Positions 6,332 to 13,991 of a stretch of 40,247 nt of DNA are shown piece by piece. The position numbers and the translations under genes are program-made. The stretch comes from Thermoleophilia bacterium (GTDB lineage Bacteria; Actinomycetota; Thermoleophilia; Gaiellales; JAICJC01). Below the pieces are notes generated by a model. The model did no database searches and was not told where the DNA came from. It saw only the letters and a list, made by a program, of their open reading frames with translations. Where the stretch lies: positions 1 through 40,247 of the forward strand of contig JAICKX010000017.1 in the NCBI GenBank assembly GCA_025927685.1, written 5' to 3'. Numbering within the stretch: position 1 is the first letter of the stretch; each line of letters starts with the position of its first letter.

Positions 6332-7579
6332 ATGGCGGGGCTTCGCGGCGTGATCGTGGACATCGCGCCGCTCCGTTCCTCTCTGGACTACCGGCGGCTG
6401 TGGGTGGGCGACCTGCTCGCGTCGACCGCGCACGAGCTGGTCGCCGTGGCGGTGCCGTTCCAGGTCTTCCTGCTCACGCGCTCGTCGCTCGCGGTCGGGC
6501 TGGTCGGCGCGGCGGAGCTGGTGCCGCTCCTGCTCGGATCGCTCGCGGCCGGCGCCGTCGTCGACGCGCACGACCGCCGCCGGCTGATCCTGATCGCGCA
6601 GGTGGGGGCGGGGGCGTCCGCCGCGCTGCTGGCGCTGCTCGCGTCGGCAGGGTCGCCGCCGGTGGGTGCGATCTACGCGGTGGCGGCCGTCATTGCGGCG
6701 TTCGCAAGCATCGAGGCGCCCGTTCGCAACGCCAGCATCCCGCAGTTAGTTGGCACTCACTACCTACCACCGGCCCTCGCGCTGAATCAGATCGTCGGCC
6801 AGGTGACGGCGCTGGCCGGCCCGGCGCTGGCCGGGATCCTGCTGGCGACGGTCGGCGTCACCGCCGTCTACTGGACCGCCGTGGCCGGGTTCGGCGTGGC
6901 CCTCGTGGCCGTCCTCCGCGTGCGGCCGCTGCCTCCGGCGGCGTCCGGCGTACCCGCCCGCGGCTGGGGCGCCGTCCGCGAGGGGTTGGGGTTCGCGCGC
7001 TCGACGCCGGTGCTCCTCTCGACGTTCGTGATCGACCTGAACGCGATGATCTTCGGGATGCCGCGGGCGCTGTTCCCGGCGCTCGCCGTCACGACCTACC
7101 ACGTCGGGCCCGACGGCCTCGGGCTCATGTACGCCGCGCCCGGCGCGGGCGCCCTCCTCGGCGCCGCCGTGAGCGGGTGGGTGGGGGGCGTGCGCCGTCA
7201 GGGCCTGGCCGTCGTCGTCTCGGTCGTCGCGTGGGGCGCGGCGATCGCCGCGTTCGGCCTCGTGCCGCGGGAGTGGTTCCCGCTCGCGCTCGTGCTCCTC
7301 GCCGCCGCCGGGTGGGCGGACGTCGTCTCCGCCGTCTTCCGCAACACGATCCTTCAGCTCGTCGCGCCCGACGCGATGCGCGGCCGGCTGAGCGCGCTCC
7401 ACATCGCGGTGGTGACGTCGGGCCCGCGGGTCGGCGACGTCGAGGCGGGCACCGTCGCCGCGCTCACGTCGGTGCGCTTCTCGGTCGTCTCGGGCGGCCT
7501 CGCGTGCATCGCGGGCGTGGCGCTGATGCATGCGATCACGCCGGTGCTCGCCCGCTACCGCGCGCCCCACGCCACATAG
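6332..7579 (+). CDS. MFS transporter, EntS/MFS_3-like exporter
   Basis: The product is 415 residues with about 12 hydrophobic segments, beginning LRSSLDYRRLWVGDLLASTA. The cytoplasmic loop between helices 2 and 3 carries the MFS motif A remnant (VVDAHDRRRLILIAQ). The helix text ASIEAPVRNASIPQLV and LALNQIVGQVTALAGPALAG is typical of the enterobactin-exporter-like (MFS_3) group. Such proteins use the proton gradient to export siderophores, drugs or metabolites across the inner membrane. No siderophore or biosynthesis genes lie beside it, so the cargo is unknown. ATG 6332 was chosen over the longer open frame because membrane sequence begins soon after and TATAAC sits just upstream. Confidence 0.88.
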   Translation: MAGLRGVIVDIAPLRSSLDYRRLWVGDLLASTAHELVAVAVPFQVFLLTRSSLAVGLVGAAELVPLLLGSLAAGAVVDAHDRRRLILIAQVGAGASAALLALLASAGSPPVGAIYAVAAVIAAFASIEAPVRNASIPQLVGTHYLPPALALNQIVGQVTALAGPALAGILLATVGVTAVYWTAVAGFGVALVAVLRVRPLPPAASGVPARGWGAVREGLGFARSTPVLLSTFVIDLNAMIFGMPRALFPALAVTTYHVGPDGLGLMYAAPGAGALLGAAVSGWVGGVRRQGLAVVVSVVAWGAAIAAFGLVPREWFPLALVLLAAAGWADVVSAVFRNTILQLVAPDAMRGRLSALHIAVVTSGPRVGDVEAGTVAALTSVRFSVVSGGLACIAGVALMHAITPVLARYRAPHAT

Positions 7580-7667
7580 CGGTCGCAGGGGCAGAAGATT
7601 TCTCTTTCGCCTCCGCGGTCCACGCGCTACAACCCGGCGCGGGCACACTGGTTCATTGGAGGTTCAC

Positions 7668-8360
7668 ATGCACGGACGCCCGATGTGCGTCGGCGCCCTG
7701 GTGCTTGCACTGGTGCTGGCGCTCGCGGCCACGGCTGCCGCGGAGAGCACGGTCGGAAAGCAGCAGCGGCTGCGGACCGAGATCGGAACGCGACACCTCG
7801 ACCACGCCAAGTGGGCGCACGGGAGCGACAGCCCCGGCGACGGCAACCACCGCCGCCTCCACGCGCTCGTAGGCCATGACGAGGACACGACCGACACGAA
7901 CTACAGCTACCTGGCGTTCTACAGCCGGGCCAGCCTCGCCCTGAACGAGCCGGCGAGCAGCGTGACGAACCTGTCGTTCGAGTTCGACGAGAACAACCAT
8001 GTGGGGGCGGGCGCTCCGCGGATCTCGGTCGAGCTCGAGAACGGCGACGTCCTCTATCTGGCCGCGTTCTACTGCAACCACCCGACCATCAACCCGAACT
8101 GGGGCCGGGCGGACTTCACCGCGTTCACGAACAACTGCGCGATCTGGGACAGCCACGGGATCGAGTACCCGGCCGACGGCATCAGCACGGCCTGGCAGGT
8201 GTACCTCGCCGCCCATCCGGGCGTCCAGGTCGATCAGGCCTTCCTGGTGCTCGACGAGGAGGGGAAGTACAACCTCGACAGGGTCAGCCTCGGCGCGGAC
8301 CGGATGTACATCAGCCACTTCAACCGCGCGAAGCACTGCGCGAGCGAGGCGGCCTGCTAG
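7668..8360 (+). CDS. Secreted protein of unknown function
   Basis: The product is 230 residues. A clear Sec signal peptide is visible (VGALVLALVLALAATAAAES), with a probable cleavage near ATAAA-ES. The mature part has no domain I recognise. It is rich in aromatic and acidic residues, with blocks such as SVTNLSFEFDENNHVGAG, VELENGDVLYLAAFYC and WDSHGIEYPADG. Four cysteines remain after cleavage (FYCNHP, NNCAIWD, KHCASEAAC), which could form two disulfides. Alternating strands suggest a beta-rich extracellular fold, but this is a guess. ATG 7668 follows GGAGG at 7658-7662, an excellent ribosome-binding site, so unlike many neighbours it is not leaderless. Confidence 0.75.
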   Translation: MHGRPMCVGALVLALVLALAATAAAESTVGKQQRLRTEIGTRHLDHAKWAHGSDSPGDGNHRRLHALVGHDEDTTDTNYSYLAFYSRASLALNEPASSVTNLSFEFDENNHVGAGAPRISVELENGDVLYLAAFYCNHPTINPNWGRADFTAFTNNCAIWDSHGIEYPADGISTAWQVYLAAHPGVQVDQAFLVLDEEGKYNLDRVSLGADRMYISHFNRAKHCASEAAC

Positions 8361-8381
8361 AGCCCGGACCGCCCCGGCAGG

Positions 8382-9800
8382 CTACGTGCGCCGCCTGCGG
8401 CCGCCGCCGCGCGCATAGCCGGCCGGGGCGAACCCGGCGAGAGCGGTGACGAGCCGGCCCGGCTTCTCGTCGCGGTCCTCGGACTCCTCCATCCTGCGCA
8501 CCGCTTCGCGCACCACCCGGCCGCCGAGGTAGCGCACCGGCTCGGGCGGGAACGCCCGGCCGGGGGCGCGCACGAGCCCGGCGTTCGACCACTCGTCGTC
8601 GCGTCCGAGCGCGAGCGACGCCAGGATGCGCCCGCCGATCCAGGTCGGCCCGACGCCGTTTCCGGAGTAGCCGCCGCCGTGGACGACCTTGTCGGACAGG
8701 TGCCCGAAGATGGGCAGGCCGTCGTCGGTGCGCGCCACCGGGCCGGCCCAGCTGTGCGTGATCGGCGCGCCCGCCGTGGCCGGGAGGATGCGGTGCATGT
8801 GCTCGGTGACCCAGGCGGCACGCCTCGGGTCGTGGTGAAAACCCTGGCCGATCCGGCCGTGGTACGCCAGCGTCCCGCCGCCCTTGCCGAAGATGATCCG
8901 GCCGTCCGGGGTCGCCTGGTAGTAGTGCACCATGAGGCGGGCATCGGCGATCGCCTCGGCGTGTGTCCAGCGCAGCCGCTCGAGCAGCGCCTGGTCGGGC
9001 GCCGTCGCGACGACGTCGCTCGTGACCGGGACGATCGCCCGGGAGAGCTCCGGGATCGCCGCCCCCCAGGCGTTCAGCGCGAGCGCCACCGAGCCGGCCG
9101 TGATCTCGCCGTCGGGGGTCCGCACCCGTGGTGCGCCCGTCCGTCGCAGTCCCAGCATGGGCGAGTTCTCGTAGATCCTGACGCCGCGCTCGAGCGCCAC
9201 CCGGCGCAGGCCCCTGACGAGGTGCGCGGGGTGCACCGTCGCCGTGCGCGGCTCGAATGCGCCGCCCAGGTGGGTCGGCTGGTCGATGTGCTCGTGCAGC
9301 TCGTCCGGCGTGAGCGGCACGAGCTCGTGCACGCCGTGGCGCTCGCACTCCGCGATGGCCGACTCCCAGATGCCGACGTGGGCCGGTGCGGTGGCGACCC
9401 AGAGCCAGCCGCCGCGACGGAAATGGGCGTCGACGCCGTTCTCGGAGCAGAAGGCCTCGATGGCGTTCACCGCCTCCTCCGAGGCGCACGCGATCCTGAG
9501 GCCCTCGTCCTCGCCGCAGGCCTTGATGAGCCTCCCCAGCTTCGACCACCAGGTGGTGAGAAAGCCGCCGTTTCGCCCGCTCGCGCCGCCGCCGCAGATG
9601 TCCGCCTCGACGATCGCCACGTCGCACCCCGGCTCGAGCTCCTTGACACGAAGTGCGGTCCAAAGCCCGGTGTAGCCGCCGCCGACGATGCAGACGTCGG
9701 CCCGCCGGTCGCCGGTCAGCGCAGCGGCCGGCCCGCCTTCGTCCGCGGCCAGCGCCTCCTCGAGCCAGAACGAGCGGTGCACGGCGCGGGATTCTTGCAC
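8382..9800 (-). CDS. FAD-dependent amine/amino-acid oxidoreductase (DAO family)
   Basis: The product is 472 residues. The FAD dinucleotide fold is at the N-terminus (ADVCIVGGGYTGLWTALRVKE, with VAIVEADICGGGASGRNGG). A C-terminal FAD-contact region is visible (WAGPVARTDDGLPIFG, then GYSGNGVGPTWIGG). This matches the DAO family branch that includes gamma-glutamylputrescine oxidase and DadA-like enzymes, which oxidise amines with release of ammonia and usually H2O2. The tail is arginine-rich (GGGRRRRT). The start is GTG 9800 by reading frame, though GTG 9782 (HRSFWLEEALAAD) is as plausible because only 14 bp separate GTG 9800 from the divergent SDR gene. The substrate is unknown. Confidence 0.87.
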   Translation of the reverse strand: MQESRAVHRSFWLEEALAADEGGPAAALTGDRRADVCIVGGGYTGLWTALRVKELEPGCDVAIVEADICGGGASGRNGGFLTTWWSKLGRLIKACGEDEGLRIACASEEAVNAIEAFCSENGVDAHFRRGGWLWVATAPAHVGIWESAIAECERHGVHELVPLTPDELHEHIDQPTHLGGAFEPRTATVHPAHLVRGLRRVALERGVRIYENSPMLGLRRTGAPRVRTPDGEITAGSVALALNAWGAAIPELSRAIVPVTSDVVATAPDQALLERLRWTHAEAIADARLMVHYYQATPDGRIIFGKGGGTLAYHGRIGQGFHHDPRRAAWVTEHMHRILPATAGAPITHSWAGPVARTDDGLPIFGHLSDKVVHGGGYSGNGVGPTWIGGRILASLALGRDDEWSNAGLVRAPGRAFPPEPVRYLGGRVVREAVRRMEESEDRDEKPGRLVTALAGFAPAGYARGGGRRRRT

Positions 9801-9805
9801 TCTGG

Positions 9806-9811
9806 TAGGTT
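9806..9811 (+). promoter_or_regulatory. -10 element for SDR gene
   Basis: TAGGTT (TAnnnT) ends 3 nt before ATG 9815 and 6 nt before an in-frame GTG 9818. The latter spacing matches other leaderless genes here, so the true start may be GTG 9818. Confidence 0.4.
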
Positions 9812-9814
9812 CGG

Positions 9815-10552
9815 ATGGTGAGAGAACGCGCGGCGATCGTGACGGGAGGCGGCACCGGCATCGGCCGGGCGGCCGCCCTGGCGCTCCACCGGGACGGGTT
9901 CAACATCGTCGTCGCCGGCCGGCGGCCGGACCCCCTCGAGGGCACGCGCGAGCTGGCCGGCGAGGGCTGCGTCGTCCATCCCGGAGACATCCGCGAGCCG
10001 GACGTCGCGGAGGCGCTGGTCGAGCGCTGCCTCTCGGAGTTCGGCCGCATCGACTGTCTCGTGAACAACGCGGGCGGCCAGTTCGTCGCCCCGGCCGAGG
10101 ACATCACGCCGAACGGCTGGCGGGCGGTCCGGCGCCTCAACCTCGACGCGCCGTGGCATCTGACCCAGCTCGTCGCCAAGCGCTGGATGATCGAGAACGG
10201 CGGCGGGCGCATCATCTCGGTCGTGCTCTGCCCGCGGCGCGGTATCGAGGGCATGGCGCACTCCTCGGCCGCGCGGGCCGGCATGACCGCCCTCACGAAC
10301 ACGCTCTCGCTGGAGTGGGGGAGGTACGGGATCGGGCTGGTCTGCGTCGCCCCCGGATGGATCGACACGGAGGGCGTGCGCGGCTACGGCGAGGATCTTC
10401 ACGAGGTCGCAGACCGGGTGCCGATGAAGCGGATCGGCACGGCGGAGGAGGTGGGCGAGGTGATCGCCTTCCTGGCGTCGCCCGGCGCCGCCTACGTCAG
10501 CGGGACGACGATCGTCGTCGACGGCGGCCTCGAGAACACCGTCGCGGGGTGA
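9815..10552 (+). CDS. SDR-family oxidoreductase with atypical active site
   Basis: The product is 245 residues, standard length for a classical short-chain dehydrogenase. The cofactor motif is TGGGTGIGR, the strand-4 motif is LVNNAGGQF, and the C-terminal text is VCVAPGWIDTEG and YVSGTTIVVDGGLENT. Where the usual Tyr-x-x-x-Lys pair should stand, the sequence reads MAHSSAARAGMTALT, so Tyr is replaced by His and Lys by Arg. A similar His/Ala-Arg arrangement occurs in 2,4-dienoyl-CoA reductase-like and citronellal-dehydrogenase-like SDRs, so enoyl-CoA reduction is a reasonable idea. Arg after AVVAGRR suggests NADP(H). It is divergent from the FAD oxidoreductase. Confidence 0.87.
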   Translation: MVRERAAIVTGGGTGIGRAAALALHRDGFNIVVAGRRPDPLEGTRELAGEGCVVHPGDIREPDVAEALVERCLSEFGRIDCLVNNAGGQFVAPAEDITPNGWRAVRRLNLDAPWHLTQLVAKRWMIENGGGRIISVVLCPRRGIEGMAHSSAARAGMTALTNTLSLEWGRYGIGLVCVAPGWIDTEGVRGYGEDLHEVADRVPMKRIGTAEEVGEVIAFLASPGAAYVSGTTIVVDGGLENTVAG

Positions 10553-10558
10553 GGCTCC

Positions 10559-10834
10559 TCAACGGTCGAGCAGCTGCGCCTCGAGCTGCTCCAGCTGCTC
10601 GATGGCATCGTCCGAGACGAACCGGCGGGCGTGGCGGCGGCGCGCCTCGAGCGTCGTCCGGTGCCGTCCGCGCGGGGCGCCGCGGCCCTCGGCATCGGCC
10701 GTCCACGGCGCCCGCGGAGGAAGCGCGCGCGGCCGTCCCGGCGGGGCCGGGGCGGGAGGGGCGTCGGTGGCACCGGCCGGCTCGACGGCGGCGCCGGTGC
10801 CCTTGGTCCACGTCCGAAGCTGCCACCTGCTCAC
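10559..10834 (-). CDS. Small hypothetical protein, 91 aa
   Basis: I do not recognise a family. The product starts SRWQLRTWTKGTG after GTG 10834, passes through a Pro/Ala/Arg-rich, probably disordered middle, and ends in an acidic-leucine helix (SDDAIEQLEQLEAQLLDR). The ordered ends around a low-complexity centre suggest a real protein rather than an antisense shadow. It ends just after the convergent SDR gene and starts 72 bp from the divergent MoxR-type gene. No Shine-Dalgarno sequence is seen. It may be an accessory protein or simply a lineage-specific gene. Confidence 0.55.
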   Translation of the reverse strand: MSRWQLRTWTKGTGAAVEPAGATDAPPAPAPPGRPRALPPRAPWTADAEGRGAPRGRHRTTLEARRRHARRFVSDDAIEQLEQLEAQLLDR

Positions 10835-10893
10835 GCTCGAATTCTACCGGCGCCGCGGCGGCGGCCGGCGGCCGGCGGCCGTTGGCCCGCTGG

Positions 10894-10899
10894 TAACCT
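10894..10899 (+). promoter_or_regulatory. -10 element for MoxR/CoxD-like operon
   Basis: TAACCT fits TAnnnT and ends 7 nt before ATG 10907, consistent with a leaderless transcript. Confidence 0.5.
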
Positions 10900-10906
10900 G
10901 ACCTCA

Positions 10907-11806
10907 ATGGCGGCCGAGCCGAGGACGATCGACGAGCTCACGTCTGCCCTGCGCGCGGAGGCGTACCTGGCGGATCGCGGCCTGGCGACCGTGATGTCGC
11001 TCTCGCTCACGCTCGAGAAGCCGCTCCTCCTGGAGGGCGAGGCGGGGGTGGGGAAGACCGAGGCCGCCAAGGCCCTCGCGGCGATCACCCGCGCGCGCCT
11101 GATCCGGCTCCAGTGCTACGAGGGCATCGACGTCGCCCACGCCCTCTACGACTGGAACCATGCTCGCCAGCTGCTCTACATCCGCACGATCGAGGTGGGC
11201 GAGGCCGTCGATGCCGGCCGGACGCTGCACGACGTCTTCGGCCGCGACTTCCTGGAGCGGCGGCCGCTGCTCGACGCGATCGAGAGCTCCGACGCCGTGG
11301 CGCCGGTGCTCCTGATCGACGAGATCGACCGCTCCGACGACGAGTTCGAGGCCTTCCTGCTCGAGCTTTTGTCCGACTTTCAGGTGACGATCCCCGAGAT
11401 CGGGACGATCCGGGCCGAGCGGCGGCCGCGGGTCATCCTGACCTCGAACCGCACGCGCGAGCTGCACGACGCGCTCAAGCGCCGCTGCCTCTACCACTGG
11501 ATCGGCCACCCCGAGCTCGACCGCGAGATCGAGATCGTCCGGGCGCGCGTCCCCGGCGTGCCGGAGCGGCTCGCGGCCGAGGCCGCCGCCTTCGTCGGCC
11601 ACCTGCGGGCGATGGACCTGGCCAAGCTGCCGGGCGTCGCCGAGACGATCGACTGGACGCAGGCGCTCGTGGCGCTCGGCCAGGAGGAGCTCGAGGCGGG
11701 CGTCGTCGACGCGACGCTGGGCTCGGTGCTGAAGCACCACGAGGACATCGAGCGCGTCCGCGACCAAGGCCTGCGCGAGCTGGTCGCCCGCGCGCGCGAG
11801 ACCTAG
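10907..11806 (+). CDS. MoxR-family AAA+ ATPase (CoxD-like)
   Basis: The product is 299 residues. Walker A is GEAGVGKT (residues 44-51), Walker B is LLIDEID (135-141), and sensor 1 is RPRVILTSNRTREL. The sequence around LIRLQCYEGIDVAHALYDWN is typical of the CoxD branch of MoxR ATPases. CoxD works with the VWA protein CoxE as a chaperone that matures the Mo/Cu site of carbon monoxide dehydrogenase; related pairs serve other molybdenum hydroxylases. The VWA gene follows after 6 bp, so the pair is an operon. A molybdenum hydroxylase operon lies about 10 kb away and is a candidate client. ATG 10907 is supported by TAACCT 7 nt upstream. Confidence 0.87.
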   Translation: MAAEPRTIDELTSALRAEAYLADRGLATVMSLSLTLEKPLLLEGEAGVGKTEAAKALAAITRARLIRLQCYEGIDVAHALYDWNHARQLLYIRTIEVGEAVDAGRTLHDVFGRDFLERRPLLDAIESSDAVAPVLLIDEIDRSDDEFEAFLLELLSDFQVTIPEIGTIRAERRPRVILTSNRTRELHDALKRRCLYHWIGHPELDREIEIVRARVPGVPERLAAEAAAFVGHLRAMDLAKLPGVAETIDWTQALVALGQEELEAGVVDATLGSVLKHHEDIERVRDQGLRELVARARET

Positions 11807-11812
11807 CCCGCG

Positions 11813-12952
11813 GTGCCGACGGCCACCGCCGGCGACGCGGTCGTCCGCAAGCTCGTCACGTTCGGGCGGATCCTGCGCGAGGCCGGGCTCGAGGTGGGGC
11901 CAGGCCGGCTCCAGGACGCGCTGCGCAGCCTCGACGTCGTCGACCTCCGGAGCCGGGAGGAGGTCTACCACGCCCTGCGCTGCACGCTGGTGTCGCTCCG
12001 CGACGACATCGAGGCGTTCGACATGGCGTTCGCCGCGTTCTGGGAGCGGGCGCCCTCGGCGGCGTCCGAGCAGCCGGTCGACCTCGGCCTCCAGGCGACG
12101 ACCGGGCCGCCGGCGCCGGCGCCGTCCGCCGCCCCGGCGAAGGAGGACGAGCGGCCGCCCGAGGACGACTCGCCGCCCGTGCTCGTCGCCGCCTCGCGCG
12201 ACGAGCTGCTGCGCCGCAAGGACTTCGCGGACATGACCGCCTCCGAGCTTCGCCGCGTCCGCCGGCTCATCGCCTCCCTGCCGGCCGCCGAGCCGATGCG
12301 GCGCTCGCATCGCCTGCGGCCGGGGAGGGCCGGCGACGTGCTCGATCCCCGCCGCACGCTGCGGGCGGCGATCCACACCGAGGGCGTGCCGCTCCGGCTC
12401 GCCTACCGGCGGCGGAAGCTGGTGCCGCGAAAGCTCGTCTTCCTGTGCGACGTGTCCGGCTCCATGGAGCCGTACGCCCGAGCGATGATCATGTTCCTCG
12501 AGGCAGCCGCCCGGGCCGGGCGGCACGTGGAGGCGTTCGCGTTCGGCACGCGGCTTTCGCGGCTCACGCCGCAGCTCCGCGACCTCGACCCCGTGCGCTC
12601 GCTGCGGCTGGCCGGCGCGACGATGCCCGACTGGGGCGGCGGCACCCGCATCGGCGAGTCGCTTCGCACCTACAACGAGCAGTACGGCCGCCGGGGCATG
12701 ACGCGGGGCGCTGTGGCGGTCGTCGTCTCGGACGGCTGGGAGCGCGGCGACCTCGGCCTCCTCGACGCCGAGCTCGCGCGCCTGCACCGGGGGTCGCACC
12801 GGCTGGTCTGGGTGAACCCGCTCAAGGGGCACACGGGGTTCGAGCCGCTGGCCGGCGGGATGCGGATCGCGCTCCGCCACGCCGACGTCTTCGTCGAGGG
12901 CCACAACCTGGCCGCGCTCGAGGCGCTGGCGGAGGTGCTGTCCGCGCTGTGA
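11813..12952 (+). CDS. VWA-domain protein, CoxE-like
   Basis: The product is 379 residues from GTG 11813. The N-terminal region (RKLVTFGRILREAGLEVGPG) is the usual start of CoxE-like VWA proteins. A Pro/Ala/Glu-rich linker spans about residues 98-122. The VWA domain begins with FLCDVSGSMEPYARAM, so the MIDAS motif D-x-S-x-S is intact (213-217), with a later VVSDGWERGD aspartate. The domain binds a metal ion and partner proteins. Paired with the preceding MoxR ATPase, it probably forms a chaperone complex that remodels or metallates a client enzyme. A role in maturing the molybdenum hydroxylase at 23-27 kb is inferred from family knowledge, not adjacency. Confidence 0.87.
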   Translation: MPTATAGDAVVRKLVTFGRILREAGLEVGPGRLQDALRSLDVVDLRSREEVYHALRCTLVSLRDDIEAFDMAFAAFWERAPSAASEQPVDLGLQATTGPPAPAPSAAPAKEDERPPEDDSPPVLVAASRDELLRRKDFADMTASELRRVRRLIASLPAAEPMRRSHRLRPGRAGDVLDPRRTLRAAIHTEGVPLRLAYRRRKLVPRKLVFLCDVSGSMEPYARAMIMFLEAAARAGRHVEAFAFGTRLSRLTPQLRDLDPVRSLRLAGATMPDWGGGTRIGESLRTYNEQYGRRGMTRGAVAVVVSDGWERGDLGLLDAELARLHRGSHRLVWVNPLKGHTGFEPLAGGMRIALRHADVFVEGHNLAALEALAEVLSAL

Positions 12953-13040
12953 TGGTTGCCGGTGCGGCCGGCGAACGAGTACCGTCTGCCACGTACCGGG
13001 CACCGCGCGGGGGCGACCGCGCCGACAAGGAGACAGGGCG

Positions 13041-13811
13041 ATGACCTACCTGATCCCGCACATCGCCGTGCTCAACGAGAGCACGGCCTGCACCGACGAC
13101 GAGATCGACTCGATGATCCTCGCCGTCCAGCACCAGGTCACCTACCACTTCCGGCCCTGGTGGGGCACGAACGCGAGCATCCAGCGCTACGCCGAGGAGT
13201 CCGCCATCCCGACCGCAGCGAACGTGTGGACGTGCCGCATCATGGACACGAGCGACCTCGAGGATGCCGGTGGCTACCACGAGGAGACGCACGGCGTCCC
13301 CGACCTGAAGGTCTTCGCCGCAGACCTGAAGCAGCTGGGCGCGAGCGTGTCGGTGGCCTTCAGCCACGAGGTGCTCGAGGCGCTCGGCGACCCGCTCGTC
13401 AATCAGTCCGTCCAGGTGGGGCGCGGGATCTTCTGGGCGATGGAGGCGTGCGACGCCGTCGAGGCGGACGAGTACGGGTACGACATCCCGGCCGGAGTGT
13501 CGACCGTCAAGGTGTCGGACTTCGTGACGCGGCAGTGGTGGAACGCCGGCGACCCGCCGCCGTACGACTACCGGCGCCATCTCGCCCGGCCGCTCGAGCT
13601 CCTCGCCGGGGGCTACATCGGCGAGTGGAACGCCACCACTCAGAAGTGGACGCAGCGGGTGGCGGACTCGACGGCGCCGGAGTCGCACCGGATCGCCCTC
13701 CGCAACGCCCGGCTGGGCGATGCCGACGTGCAGCGGTTCGGGCATGCCGAGCGCGTCGTGGGCCAGCTCAGCATGACCGGCGGGGGCGTGCGCTCAGGCG
13801 CGGGAGACTGA
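13041..13811 (+). CDS. Hypothetical protein with SHEVLEALGDP motif
   Basis: The product is 256 residues with no signal peptide or membrane segment. The central motif FSHEVLEALGDPLVNQ, with a preceding acidic segment GVPDLKVFAADL, resembles a family of bacterial proteins having SHE-x-x-E-x-x-x-DP. A zinc-dependent peptidase-like fold is conceivable, but the canonical HExxH is not present. Aromatic residues are frequent (VTYHFRPWWGTNAS, VTRQWWNAGDPPPYDYRRHL). ATG 13041 follows AAGGAGA, a good ribosome-binding site. It lies downstream of the CoxE-like gene after 88 bp and may be transcribed separately. Function unknown. Confidence 0.75.
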   Translation: MTYLIPHIAVLNESTACTDDEIDSMILAVQHQVTYHFRPWWGTNASIQRYAEESAIPTAANVWTCRIMDTSDLEDAGGYHEETHGVPDLKVFAADLKQLGASVSVAFSHEVLEALGDPLVNQSVQVGRGIFWAMEACDAVEADEYGYDIPAGVSTVKVSDFVTRQWWNAGDPPPYDYRRHLARPLELLAGGYIGEWNATTQKWTQRVADSTAPESHRIALRNARLGDADVQRFGHAERVVGQLSMTGGGVRSGAGD

Positions 13812-13982
13812 GCCCGGGCCGGCTGCGCGCATCCGCCGCACGGCCTCCCACGTGAGCGCGGTGGCCACGGCCCCCTCGAAGCGCTCGACCGGGTCGCGCC
13901 GGAACGTCAGCACGGTCGCCATCGCCTGGATGCAGAGGATGGCGAGGGCGGTGGTGAGGTGGCGGGCGGCGGCCGAGCGCAT
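13794..13982 (-). CDS. Small hypothetical protein, 62 aa, with hydrophobic N-terminus
   Basis: The product is 62 residues. Its first half is hydrophobic (HLTTALAILCIQAMATVLTF), followed by RRDPVERFEGAVATALTWEA. It begins 9 bp after the stop codon of the MarP-like protease gene on the same strand, so it could be the second gene of that operon. It overlaps the convergent 256-aa gene by 18 bp. No Shine-Dalgarno sequence is visible. It may be a small membrane-associated partner or a chance open frame. Confidence 0.4.
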   Translation of the reverse strand: MRSAAARHLTTALAILCIQAMATVLTFRRDPVERFEGAVATALTWEAVRRMRAAGPGSVSRA

Positions 13983-13991
13983 GCGTGGAAA

